Positions 1-7,837 of a stretch of DNA of 64,000 nt are shown here, piece by piece. The notes beneath the pieces are model-generated. The model worked only from the letters and a program-made list of their open reading frames with translations. It made no database searches and was not told the origin of the DNA. The position numbers and the translations under genes are program-made. The stretch is taken from NCBI RefSeq assembly GCF_037055355.1, contig NZ_CP146350.1:2627001-2691000 (forward strand). Reading direction: 5' to 3'. This stretch comes from Streptomyces sp. DG1A-41. Its GTDB lineage: Bacteria > Actinomycetota > Actinomycetes > Streptomycetales > Streptomycetaceae. Every line of letters starts with the position of its first letter. The first letter of the stretch is position 1.

Positions 1-319
1 TGGTGTCGCCTGCCAGCCGGTGAGCCATGGCCAAGGTCGGCCGGGAAGGCTGCCCGAGCAGATGGGCTACCGAGACGCCCAAGGCTTCCGCGAACTTCGG
101 CAGCTCCCGAACACCGATCTTGCGCCGACCGTTTTCGATCTTCGAGATTTGGTCCTTACCCAGCCCGACGAGGGCACCGAGGGCATCACCCGTCAGTCCA
201 CGGCGGGTACGGGCCTGTCCGACTCGGTATCCGACATCGGCAGGGCTTGCAGTCCGGGTCAAGGACTCCGCAGGAAGCAACGAACCCAGCGCTTCCATGC
301 CTGTCAGTCCGCCTCGCAT
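1..319 (-). CDS. XRE-family helix-turn-helix regulator (C-terminus beyond window)
   Basis: A DNA-binding regulator cut by the left edge of the window; 106 codons are visible. I read it from the complement: an ATG at 317-319 preceded by a strong ribosome site (AGGAGGTGGCT). Residues about 29-88 form a Cro/CI-type helix-turn-helix, with the recognition stretch KDQISKIENGRRKI and the usual tail ending in LGVSVAHLLGQ. The missing C-terminus could be an ImmA/IrrE-type peptidase, since many actinobacterial proteins of this shape carry one, but that cannot be seen here. The ordered repeats at 361-409, just upstream, are the obvious candidate for its own operator. Confidence 0.8.
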   Translation of the reverse strand, partial: MRGGLTGMEALGSLLPAESLTRTASPADVGYRVGQARTRRGLTGDALGALVGLGKDQISKIENGRRKIGVRELPKFAEALGVSVAHLLGQPSRPTLAMAHRLAGDT

Positions 320-360
320 AGCCACCTCCTCTCACGGCGTCCGTCTCTTCGATACCAGTG

Positions 361-409
361 TCGCAACCAAATGCCCATCATCGCAACTACCTCTACGCCA
401 TAGTTGCGA
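361..409. promoter_or_regulatory. Operator-like array of GTTGCGA half-sites spaced 20 bp
   Basis: Three copies of a TCGCAAC/GTTGCGA half-site begin exactly 20 bp apart, at 361, 381 and 401. The last two form a perfect 9-bp inverted repeat (TCGCAACTA at 381-389, TAGTTGCGA at 401-409). The array lies 42-90 bp upstream of the XRE regulator that starts at 319. Spacing of about two helical turns fits cooperative binding of a dimeric regulator, so autoregulation is likely. That is inference from position. Confidence 0.55.
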
Positions 410-1089
410 ATCTGGGCCTGCTGTGACGCACCGGACGCCGGCCAGTTCGGCCACGGCCACTCCTCGCACCGAGTGAGACCACACCGCACGTCCAGACCCA
501 GGCCGTGCTGGAAGCATGCTCACCGCGCGTGGCCCAATCAACGTGATGATCTACGTTCCCGCGGATTTCGCGACGCGCAGGACAGGTGTCAACGGTCATG
601 AGAAGTCTGGTGGGGCGGTCGGTGGGCATCCGGGCTGGTGGACAGGTTCTGCCCCGGAGTCATCCCGGGGCATGGGGCCTCTGAGGTATGCGCAGGGTGG
701 CCGGCTGACGGACCGAGCGCCGGAGGTTCCGGGGGGCTGCGCTAGGCACGTAGACGGCTCTCCTTCGACCGGGGCAGACCACGCCGAGGCAGCCACGGCG
801 CACTTCCCGGGTCCACCGCAGGGCGCACCATCGGTGATCGAGTTCAGCCAGAGCGGGTCGACAAGAAGACACCTCGTACATGTACTTCCGATATTTGTCC
901 GCCGCCTGAATGTCAGCTACAGGCCGACGTTGAACCACCTTTAACGCCCGGATGCCCGGATCTGCTGCATGAGCTGCAGACAGTGACGACAATACGCGGG
1001 CCCAAATTCGACCCGGATTCGACCCGGATTCGACCCGGGGAGTTTGTTCAACTATAAAACATAGCCTCTGACCTGCGAAAATAAGGAGC
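410..1089. other. Gene-poor interval with an 11-bp triplicate
   Basis: I find no convincing gene here. The open frames on both strands are uncharacteristic and none resembles a known family. Base composition is less GC-biased than in the flanking genes. The only clear structure is three exact tandem copies of ATTCGACCCGG at 1006-1038. The interval ends at the 3' end of the RNase P RNA. Confidence 0.5.
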
Positions 1090-1515
1090 GGCAGACGAGT
1101 CAGGCTATACGCCGGGTTCTGTTCCCGGGGTTCCTCGCGGAGCCCCGGGCGACGGCCATCCATCTAGGGCCGGCGTTGCCACCGGCCTCGTGCGGTCTAC
1201 CCGCGGACTCGGGCGGGCAGCCCTCGAGCGTCCGCGCAGGAGCACCCCTTCCTTCGAAGAGGTGCCCCCTCTTGACCTTGCTCCGGGTGGGGTTTACCTA
1301 GCTGCCTGAGTCACCCCAGGCACTGGTGGTCTCTTACACCACCGTTTCACCCTTACCGAGGGCCGGAGCCCTCGGCGGTTTGCTTTCTGTGGCACTGTCC
1401 CGCGGGTCACCCCGGGTGGCCGTTAGCCACCACCCTGCCCTGTGGAGCCCGGACGTTCCTCGGGGAGCTCCCCGTCAGGGGGACTCCACGCGGCCGTCCG
1501 CCCGGCTCGTCTGCC
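1090..1515 (-). ncRNA. rnpB: RNase P RNA (type A)
   Basis: Catalytic RNA of ribonuclease P, which matures the 5' ends of tRNAs. On the complement the highly conserved segment GAGGAACGTCCGGGCTCCAC is followed by the ACAGTGCCACAGAAA element, and the 3' half keeps the usual core. The ends are set by helix P1: 1506-1515 pairs perfectly with 1090-1099 (GGCAGACGAG with CTCGTCTGCC), giving about 426 nt, in the normal range for Streptomyces. Its 5' end abuts the decayed EamA gene, so its promoter must lie within or upstream of that remnant. The open frames drawn across this interval are not genes. Confidence 0.95.
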
Positions 1516-1554
1516 GTGTCGACCATGGTACCGGGCGTGAGCGGGGCCGGGGAC

Positions 1555-1850
1555 CGGTGGCGGTCGCCAGGACCGAACCCGCGAGGATCAGGGCGAAGGC
1601 CGCGATGATGCCGGGGTCAGGCGCTCGTCGAAGAACAGGGCCCCTGCCGCCGCCGCGGTCGACGTACGTGATCACTGTCGCCCTGGTCGGACCAGCCTCC
1701 TTGATCAGTTCCAGCAAGGCGACGAGGCGAGTGCCGTGCAGAGCACTCCCAGTCCTGCCAGGGCGGCCGGGACCTCGGGGCGGGGAGCGAGGACGATCAG
1801 GTGAGCGCGGCCGCCGGGGCGTAGACGAGTGCGGCCAGGGTGGCAGTCAT
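1555..1850 (-). pseudogene. Remnant of EamA/DMT-family permease
   Basis: Translation of the complement gives a broken C-terminal half of a drug/metabolite transporter. It runs from MTATLAALVYAPAAALT (then a stop), through LAGLGVLCTALA in a second frame, to LIKEAGPTRATVITYV and GIIAAFALILAGSVLAT in a third. These are the characteristic last helices of EamA permeases. The segment between ITYV and GIIAAF, which normally encodes a conserved hydrophobic helix, is scrambled. At least two frame changes and an early stop make a working product impossible. The divergent MerR gene at 1984 may once have controlled it. Confidence 0.7.
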
Positions 1851-1983
1851 GTCACGCCCCTCCGAACCACCCGTCCGTCGGATCGGGAACCGTACCCTCG
1901 ATCGTGGCACACGATCGCGGCCGCTGTCAGAAGCCACAACCGGTCCTTGACCTTGCCGCGACGTCAACGTCTCTACTGGTCCC

Positions 1984-2739
1984 ATGCGGATCGGAGAACT
2001 CGCCGGCGTCGTCGGTGTCACCACGCGGGCCGTGCGGCATTACCACCATCTGGGGCTGTTGCCGGAGCCGGAGCGGCGGGCGAACGGGTATCGGCAGTAC
2101 GCGCTGAGTCACGCTGTCGTACTGGCGCGGATCCGGCGGCTGACCGAGTTGGGGCTGGGGCTCGCGGAGGTGCGGGATGTGCTGGCGGACGACGCGGGGA
2201 AGGACCTCGTCGAGGTGCTGACCGAGCTGGACGAGGATCTGGCGCGGCAGGAGGAGGCCATCCGGGAGCGACGGCGGCGGTTGCGGGCGTTGCTGGAGGC
2301 GGAGGGCGGGCTGCCCGCCGAGGGGCCGGTGTCACCCGAGCTGGCCGCGTTGTTCGCCGGGACCGCGCATCTGTCGGACTCGCCGATGGCCGCCAAGGAC
2401 CGCGAGATCATCGCCTTCCTGGAGACGGCCATGCCTGACGAGGCCCGGCAGCAGCTCGTGTCGTCGCTGGGTGAGGTGCTCGGCCGGCCCGAAGCCGTGG
2501 CGCGGGCCGACGAGGCGTACGCCCGGCTCGACGCGCTCGCCGACGCGGAGCCGGACGATCCGCGCGTCGCCGGGGCCGCCCGGGCCCTCGCCGACTGCAT
2601 TCCCCCGGGGCTGTTCCCGGAGATCGGGGACCTCGACCACGACGACAGTGTGCTGCGCGCCTTCTACGAGGACCTGGCCCCGGCCCAGGCCGAGGCGATC
2701 CGCCGGACGCTGCGCATCCTCGCCGAGGAGCGGCGATGA
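1984..2739 (+). CDS. MerR-family transcriptional regulator
   Basis: A one-component regulator of 251 aa. Residues 1-70 form the MerR winged helix (starts MRIGELAGVVGVTTRAVRHY, then GLLPEPER and NGYRQY). A long dimerisation helix follows at about 75-115. The C-terminal part is longer than in metal-sensing MerR proteins and lacks clustered cysteines, so a metal sensor is unlikely; it probably senses an organic ligand. Its stop overlaps the start of the next membrane-protein gene (ATGA at 2736-2739), so the two are translationally coupled. The divergently oriented EamA remnant may be its lost target. Confidence 0.85.
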   Translation: MRIGELAGVVGVTTRAVRHYHHLGLLPEPERRANGYRQYALSHAVVLARIRRLTELGLGLAEVRDVLADDAGKDLVEVLTELDEDLARQEEAIRERRRRLRALLEAEGGLPAEGPVSPELAALFAGTAHLSDSPMAAKDREIIAFLETAMPDEARQQLVSSLGEVLGRPEAVARADEAYARLDALADAEPDDPRVAGAARALADCIPPGLFPEIGDLDHDDSVLRAFYEDLAPAQAEAIRRTLRILAEERR

Positions 2740-3314
2740 GGATCGCGCGGCTGCTGGTCCGGCACGAGGCGCGGCTGCTCGTGAGTCTCGTGCTGTGGGT
2801 GGCGCGGCGCACGCACGGGACGAGGAGCGGGCGGGCTTTCGGGTACGCGCGCGGGCAGGGCGCGGTGATGTTCGGGTTCGGGTTCGTGTGCCTCGTCGAG
2901 ACCGTCGCCATGTCCGTGCTGCTGCGGGACTGGCCGACCGTGCACGCCGTGTTCCTCTTCCTGGACGTGTACGGCATCGTCTTCGTCGTCGCGCTGCACG
3001 CCTCGTCCGTCGTACGCCCGCACGTGCTGGATACGGACGACGGCTCGCTGCGGATCCGCCGGTACGTCCATGTCGACCTGCGGGTGCCGCTGGAGCGGAT
3101 CGCCTCGGTGCGGCGCGAGCTGCGGATGACGCACGAGCGGGCCGACGGCGAGCTCGACGTCGAGGTCGGGTCGCAGACCACCGTGACGCTCGAACTGACG
3201 GAACCGGTCACGCACGTCACCTTCCTCGGGCGCCGGAGGGAGGTACGGGTCGTCCGCTTCCACGCCGACGACGCCGACGGGCTCGTCCGCGCCCTCGGCC
3301 AGGCGCGTGTCTGA
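2736..3314 (+). CDS. Hypothetical membrane protein coupled to MerR regulator
   Basis: A 192-aa protein of unknown function. Two hydrophobic helices are visible (about residues 44-65 and 70-92), preceded by a basic N-terminus. They are followed by a soluble C-terminal domain of about 95 residues rich in beta-branched residues and charges, similar in layout to PH-like bacterial membrane-associated domains (inference). It starts inside the stop codon of the MerR gene, so the pair is one transcription and translation unit. I recognise no catalytic motif. Confidence 0.75.
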   Translation: MRIARLLVRHEARLLVSLVLWVARRTHGTRSGRAFGYARGQGAVMFGFGFVCLVETVAMSVLLRDWPTVHAVFLFLDVYGIVFVVALHASSVVRPHVLDTDDGSLRIRRYVHVDLRVPLERIASVRRELRMTHERADGELDVEVGSQTTVTLELTEPVTHVTFLGRRREVRVVRFHADDADGLVRALGQARV

Positions 3315-3356
3315 GCCCCCCGTACGCTGTCCCGGAGTTCGATCGAAGGAGTACGC

Positions 3357-4124
3357 GTGCTTGTCCTGCTGCCGCCGTCCGAAGGCAAGGCCTCCTCCGG
3401 CCGCGGTGCCCCGCTGAAGCCGGAGTCGCTGTCGCTGCCGGAACTGACCGCCGCCCGGGAGGCCGTCCTCACCGAGCTGGTCGAGCTGTGCGCCGGCGAC
3501 GAGGACAAGGCGCGCGAGGTGCTCGGGCTGAGCGAGGGGCTGCGGGGCGAGGTCGCGAAGAACGCGGAGCTGCGCACGGCGGGGGCCCGGCCGGCCGGGG
3601 AGATCTACACCGGGGTGCTGTACGACGCCCTCGGTCTGGCATCCCTGGACGCCGCCGCCAAGCGGCGTGCCGCGCGGTCGCTGCTGGTCTTCTCCGGGCT
3701 GTGGGGTGCGGTCCGGGTGACGGACCGGATTCCGTCCTACCGGTGCTCGATGGGGGTGAAGCTGCCGGGTCTCGGTGCGCTGGGCGCGCACTGGCGTACG
3801 CCGATGGCGTCGGTGCTTCCCGAGGCGGCCGGGGACGGGCTGGTGCTGGATCTGCGGTCCGCCGCGTACGCCGCCGCGTGGAAGCCGAAGGGCGAGGTCG
3901 CCGGGCGGACGGCTTCCGTGCGGGTGCTGCACGCGCCGACCCGGAAGGTCGTCAGCCACTTCAACAAGGCGACCAAGGGGCGGATCGTGCGCAGCCTGCT
4001 GACCGCCGGGGCCGCCCCGAGGGGCCGGCCGAGCTGGTGGAGGCGCTGCGGGATCTCGGGTACGTCGTGGAGGCGCAGGCCCCGGCGAAGGCGGGGCAGG
4101 CGTGGGCGCTGGATGTGCTGGTGA
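3357..4124 (+). CDS. yaaA: YaaA/DUF328 peroxide-stress protein, frameshifted near its C-terminus
   Basis: A member of the YaaA (DUF328) family, DNA-binding proteins that limit iron-driven damage during peroxide stress in E. coli. The GTG start has a GAAGGAG site upstream. The family opening LVLLPPSEGK and the late signature SHFNKATKGRIVR are intact. As written the frame ends at 4124 with an arginine-rich nonsense tail. The alternative frame from about 4022 to 4138 gives the expected ending (PAELVEALRDLGYVVEAQ then WALDVLVTEVH). One extra G in the GGGG run at 4021-4024 would restore a normal protein of about 260 aa. A sequencing deletion is the simplest explanation. Confidence 0.85.
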   Translation: MLVLLPPSEGKASSGRGAPLKPESLSLPELTAAREAVLTELVELCAGDEDKAREVLGLSEGLRGEVAKNAELRTAGARPAGEIYTGVLYDALGLASLDAAAKRRAARSLLVFSGLWGAVRVTDRIPSYRCSMGVKLPGLGALGAHWRTPMASVLPEAAGDGLVLDLRSAAYAAAWKPKGEVAGRTASVRVLHAPTRKVVSHFNKATKGRIVRSLLTAGAAPRGRPSWWRRCGISGTSWRRRPRRRRGRRGRWMCW

Positions 4125-4164
4125 CCGAGGTCCACTGACGGTCATCGGACCGAGGTGCACTGAG

Positions 4165-4390
4165 GGTCATCGGATCGTGGTCCGGGGGATCGCCGGGCGG
4201 GTGCCGGAGGCGGTGGTGGGTGCCGGGACGGTGATCAGCCCCGGGCAGGTCACGGAGGTGGTGGACGCGGGCGCCCGCTTCCGTCGCCTGCGTGGGCGGG
4301 AGCTGGATGCCGCCGCAGGACGCGGTCGCGGCGCGTGCCCGGGGCCGCGTCGAGGCGCCGGCCCGCGAGGCGGCGGCGCTCAGCGCAGGT
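4165..4390 (+). pseudogene. eda: Internally deleted KDPG aldolase remnant
   Basis: Two pieces of 2-dehydro-3-deoxyphosphogluconate aldolase lie head to tail. The first (about 4170-4285) encodes IAGRVPEAVVGAGTVISPGQ and VTEVVDAGARF, the strand and helix around the first half of the TIM barrel. The second (about 4303-4385) encodes WMPPQDAVAARARGRVE and AREAAALSAG, which match the extreme C-terminus. Everything between, including the catalytic lysine region and phosphate-binding loop, is missing, and no N-terminus is present. The remnant ends next to the convergent RNase H gene. Confidence 0.65.
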
Positions 4391-5927
4391 GGGACGTGTC
4401 GTTGAGGAGCCGGACGCTGGCGTTGCCGTCCGCGTAGTACGCGACGACCGACAGGGACGCGGCCGACAGTTCCATCCGGAACAGGGACTCCGGCGGGGCG
4501 CCGAGGGCGAGCCGGACGAACGTCTTGATCGGGGTCACGTGCGTGACGAGCAGGACCGTGCGGCCCGTGTACGCCGCGATCAGCTTGTCGCGGGTGGCGG
4601 CGATCCGGGTGGCGGTCGCCGCGAAGCTCTCGCCGCCTCCGGTGGGTTCGGCGTCCGGGGAGGCCAGCCAGGCGTTCAGGTCGTCGGGGTGGCGCTCGCG
4701 CACCTCGGCGAAGGTGAGGCCCTCCCAGGCGCCGAAGTCCGTCTCGCGCAGCCCGTCGTCGACGCTCACCTCGAGGCCGAGCCGGGCGGCGACGATACCG
4801 GCGGTCTCCCGGGTGCGGGCGAGGGGCGACGACACGATCGCCTGGATCGTGCCCCGCCGGGCGAGCAGGGCGGCGGCCCGCTCGGCCTGCTCCCGGCCGG
4901 CGTCGGAGAGGGAGGGGTCGGTGCCACCACTGCCGGAGAACCGCTTCTGCGGCGTCAACGGCGTCTCCCCGTGCCGCAGCAGTACGAAGGTTGCGGGGGC
5001 ACCCATGTCGGCTGGGGCCCAGCCGGGGGTGGCGACGGCCTTGGCGGCACGAGCGTCGGCATCGGCCTTGACCTCGCGAAGGCCGGCATCGGCCTTGACC
5101 TCGCGAGCGCCGCCATCCGCCAGGGCGGCACGAACGCCGACGTCTGCCCCGGCCCCACGAACGTCGGCATCCGCCGCAGCCGCACGAACACCGGCACCCG
5201 CCCCAGCCGCACGGGCGTCGGCATCCGCCTTCACCGCACCCGCGTCAGCGTCAGCCGACGCGCCGTCATCAGCCGACGCGCCGACGCCGCTCGGCCGCTC
5301 CGTCGCTCCGCGGGCGGAAGGAGGCGCGGGAGAAGGCCCGGCTTCCGGCTCCGAGCCGGTCGGCGTGGCGGAGGGGCGCCCCGCCGCCAGGGCTTCGCGG
5401 GCCCTCGCGGCGCCCGCCGCGGCGTCACCCGGCGGGCCAGTCGGACCAGGCGGGGCGGCAACCCCGGCGGCAGCGGTGTCCAGCTCCGCCGTCGACGTCG
5501 AAGCCGACCACTGCTCACCCCTGGCCCCGGCGTCCATCGCCTCGTTGGCCAGCCGGTCCGCGTGCTTGTTCCGCTCTCGCGGGATCCACTCGTACGTCAC
5601 GCGCCCGGGCGGGAAGATCCGGGCCGCGTCCGCCGCCAGCGGCTTCATGTCGGGGTGCTTGATCTTCCAACGGCCCGACATCTGCTCGATCACGAGCTTG
5701 GAGTCCATCCGGACATGGACCGTCGCGGCGGGGTCCAGTTCATGCGCGGCGCGCAGGCCGGCGAGGAGGCCGCGGTACTCGGCGACGTTGTTCGTGGCGA
5801 CGCCGATGTACTCGGCGGCCTCCCGCAGCGTCTCGCCCGTCGCCGCGTCGCTCACCACGGCCCCGTAGCCCGCGGGCCCCGGGTTGCCCCGCGACCCGCC
5901 GTCGGCCTCGACGATGAACTCCCGCAC
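4380..5927 (-). CDS. Bifunctional RNase H / histidine phosphatase
   Basis: A 515-aa fusion of the type known from actinobacteria (Mycobacterium Rv2228c). Residues 1-140 are a type I RNase H that cleaves RNA in RNA-DNA hybrids; the acidic residues in VEADGGSRGNPG, NVAEYRGLL, MDSKLVIEQ and NKHADRLANEA are visible. Residues about 312-515 are a phosphoglycerate-mutase-fold phosphatase with LLRHGE, RTRETA and a late VTHVTPIK histidine. The connecting linker of about 170 residues is unusually long and built from degenerate Ala/Asp repeats (ADADVRGAGADVGVRAA type). GTG start at 5927, 19 bases after the zinc-ribbon gene, so it is last in a three-gene operon. Confidence 0.93.
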   Translation of the reverse strand: MREFIVEADGGSRGNPGPAGYGAVVSDAATGETLREAAEYIGVATNNVAEYRGLLAGLRAAHELDPAATVHVRMDSKLVIEQMSGRWKIKHPDMKPLAADAARIFPPGRVTYEWIPRERNKHADRLANEAMDAGARGEQWSASTSTAELDTAAAGVAAPPGPTGPPGDAAAGAARAREALAAGRPSATPTGSEPEAGPSPAPPSARGATERPSGVGASADDGASADADAGAVKADADARAAGAGAGVRAAAADADVRGAGADVGVRAALADGGAREVKADAGLREVKADADARAAKAVATPGWAPADMGAPATFVLLRHGETPLTPQKRFSGSGGTDPSLSDAGREQAERAAALLARRGTIQAIVSSPLARTRETAGIVAARLGLEVSVDDGLRETDFGAWEGLTFAEVRERHPDDLNAWLASPDAEPTGGGESFAATATRIAATRDKLIAAYTGRTVLLVTHVTPIKTFVRLALGAPPESLFRMELSAASLSVVAYYADGNASVRLLNDTSHLR

Positions 5928-5946
5928 CGCAACGGCTCCCAGCGAC

Positions 5947-6690
5947 CTAGAGACCGGACTCGGACGTGCGCACCAGGATGCGGCGGCAGTTCTCGCAGCG
6001 GATCACCCTGTCGGGCGCCGCGCTGCGGATCTCGCTCAGCTCGGTGATGGCGAGCTCCTGCCGGCAGCCCTGGCAGCTGCGCGCGTACAGCTTCGCCGCG
6101 CCGATGCCGCCCTGCTGCTCGCGCAGCTTCTCGTACAGCTTGAGCAGGTCGGCGGGGACCGAACCGGCGATGACCTCGCGCTCCTTGGTCACCGTGGCGA
6201 CCTCGGCGTCGATCTCCTCGAAGGCGGCGTCGCGGCGCGCGGTCGCGTCGTCGATCTTCGACTGGACGGAGCCGACCCGCTCGGTCAGCTCGGCGACCCG
6301 CTGCTGCGCGGACTCCCGGCGCTCCATGACCTCCAGCACCACGTCCTCCAGATCGCCCTGACGCCTTGCCAGCGAGGCGATCTCCCGCTGGAGGTTCTCC
6401 AGGTCCTTGGGGGAGGTGACGGCGCCGGAGTCCAGGCGCTGCTGGTCGCGGGCGGCGCGCTGGCGCACCTGGTCCACGTCCTGCTCGGCCTTGGTCTGCT
6501 CGCGGGCGCAGTCGCTCTCCTCGGTCTGCGCGGCCACGAGCAGGTCGCGCAGCTGGGTGTGGTCCTTGGTCAGCGACTCGATCTCGGCGTGCTCGGGCAG
6601 CGACCTCCGCCGGTGGGCCAGCTGCTGGAGGCGGACGTCGAGGTCCTGGACGTCGAGGAGTCGGATCTGGTCGGCGGGCTCGGCGTTCAG
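5947..6690 (-). CDS. C4-type zinc ribbon / coiled-coil protein (CTG start)
   Basis: A 247-aa protein: a long antiparallel coiled coil (residues about 10-180, full of LQREIASLARRQGDLE-like heptads), then a C4 zinc ribbon with CQGCRQELAIT and CENCRRIL. This family is conserved in actinobacteria beside Nif3-like and RNase H genes. The conserved N-terminus NAEPADQIRLLDVQ begins at a CTG codon at 6688-6690, with GGGAG seven bases upstream. The CTG overlaps the Nif3 stop as CTGA. An in-frame TGA lies just upstream and no ATG or GTG occurs before 6537, so I choose the CTG. Zinc or nucleic-acid binding is inferred from the ribbon. Confidence 0.85.
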   Translation of the reverse strand: MNAEPADQIRLLDVQDLDVRLQQLAHRRRSLPEHAEIESLTKDHTQLRDLLVAAQTEESDCAREQTKAEQDVDQVRQRAARDQQRLDSGAVTSPKDLENLQREIASLARRQGDLEDVVLEVMERRESAQQRVAELTERVGSVQSKIDDATARRDAAFEEIDAEVATVTKEREVIAGSVPADLLKLYEKLREQQGGIGAAKLYARSCQGCRQELAITELSEIRSAAPDRVIRCENCRRILVRTSESGL

Positions 6691-7592
6691 TTCGGGGCTC
6701 CCAGGGGGTCAGAAGAGGAAGGAGGGCGCGTAGCGCTCGTTGGAAGGGCGGTGGCGGGCGACGGGTGGGCAGAGGCCGCGTGGGCGGTCCAGGGGTCGGT
6801 GACCGTCTTCGAGACGTGGACGCGCAGGTCCCATCCGTGCCGGTCGGAGATCTCGTCGAGCTGGCTCGCGGCCAGCTCGCACCAGGGCCACTCGGTGGCC
6901 CAGTGCGCCGCGTCGAGCAGCGCGAGGGGACTGTGGGCGCGGGCCTCGGAGACGGGGTGGTGGCGCAGGTCCGCCGTGAGGAAGGCGTCGACGCCCGCCG
7001 CGCGTACCTGGTCGAAGAGGCTGTCGCCTGAGCCGCCGCTGACGGCGACGGTGCGCAGCACCGCCTCGGGGTCGCCGGCGACCCGGATGCCCTGCGCGGT
7101 GGCGGGCAGCCGCTCGGCGGCACGGGCGGCGAACTCGCGGACGGTCAGCGGGTGGTCCAGCGCGCAGACGCGGCCCAGGCCCCGGCGGCCCTCCGGGTCG
7201 GTGGGGTCCGGCACGAGCGGCCCGGTGACCCGCAGGTCCAGGGCGCCCGCCAGGGCGTCGGAGACGCCGGGGTCGGCGGTGTCGGCGTTGGTGTGGGCGA
7301 CGTGCAGCGCGATGTCGTTCTTGATGAGGGTGTGGACGACACGGCCCTTGAAGTGCGTCGCCGCGACCGTCGTCGTGCCGCGCAGATACAGCGGGTGGTG
7401 GGTGACGACCAGGTCGGCGCCCAGCTTCACCGCCTCGTCGACGATCTCCTGGACCGGGTCGACGGCGAACAGGACGCGCGTGACCTCCTGGTCCGGGTCG
7501 CCCACGACCGTGCCGACCGCGTCCCAGGACTCGGCCCGCTCGGCGGGCCACAGGTTCTCCAGGGCGGCGATGACTTCAGACAGACGGGGCAC
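6687..7592 (-). CDS. Nif3-like dinuclear metal centre protein
   Basis: A NIF3/YbgI family protein (301 aa). The family forms hexameric toroids with two metals per subunit; its biochemical role is still unclear (GTP cyclohydrolase I type 2 annotations are not well founded). Metal ligands are visible in LVVTHHPLYLRG, in HVAHTNADTA and in the late DAAHWATEWP. The C-terminus from about residue 275 is a short Ala/Ser/Pro tail that looks non-conserved. It leads the operon, and its stop codon overlaps the CTG start of the zinc-ribbon gene. Confidence 0.92.
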   Translation of the reverse strand: MPRLSEVIAALENLWPAERAESWDAVGTVVGDPDQEVTRVLFAVDPVQEIVDEAVKLGADLVVTHHPLYLRGTTTVAATHFKGRVVHTLIKNDIALHVAHTNADTADPGVSDALAGALDLRVTGPLVPDPTDPEGRRGLGRVCALDHPLTVREFAARAAERLPATAQGIRVAGDPEAVLRTVAVSGGSGDSLFDQVRAAGVDAFLTADLRHHPVSEARAHSPLALLDAAHWATEWPWCELAASQLDEISDRHGWDLRVHVSKTVTDPWTAHAASAHPSPATALPTSATRPPSSSDPLGAPN

Positions 7593-7837
7593 GGGTGCAA
7601 GGCTACCCGGCTGATCTGTGGCGTTGAACCGCCACCGCCACCGCCACCGTCACCTTCGCCGCCATCCCCACCGCCCTCGCCCCAGCCCCCGTCGCCCGGC
7701 TCTCGCCCCGCGGAGCACAGAAGCCCTCACATCCTCAGGCGAATCGTTCCTGGAACACCCTTATGTGTGAAGTCCGGAGCCTGCGGATTCCCCGCACGCA
7801 CGCGAAAACTACGTTCGTCACTGGAGGTGACCGAACG

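Noticed and set aside
404..601. TTG-initiated frame divergent from the XRE regulator
   Set aside because: It starts inside the inverted repeat, has no ribosome site and no recognisable protein pattern.
660..1163. Minus-strand open frame upstream of the XRE gene
   Set aside because: It overlaps the 3' end of the RNase P RNA and reads as low-complexity Arg-rich sequence without a ribosome site.
5231..5518. Plus and minus small frames in the RNase H linker
   Set aside because: They arise from the repetitive linker of the RNase H/phosphatase gene, which has a consistent frame and family match.
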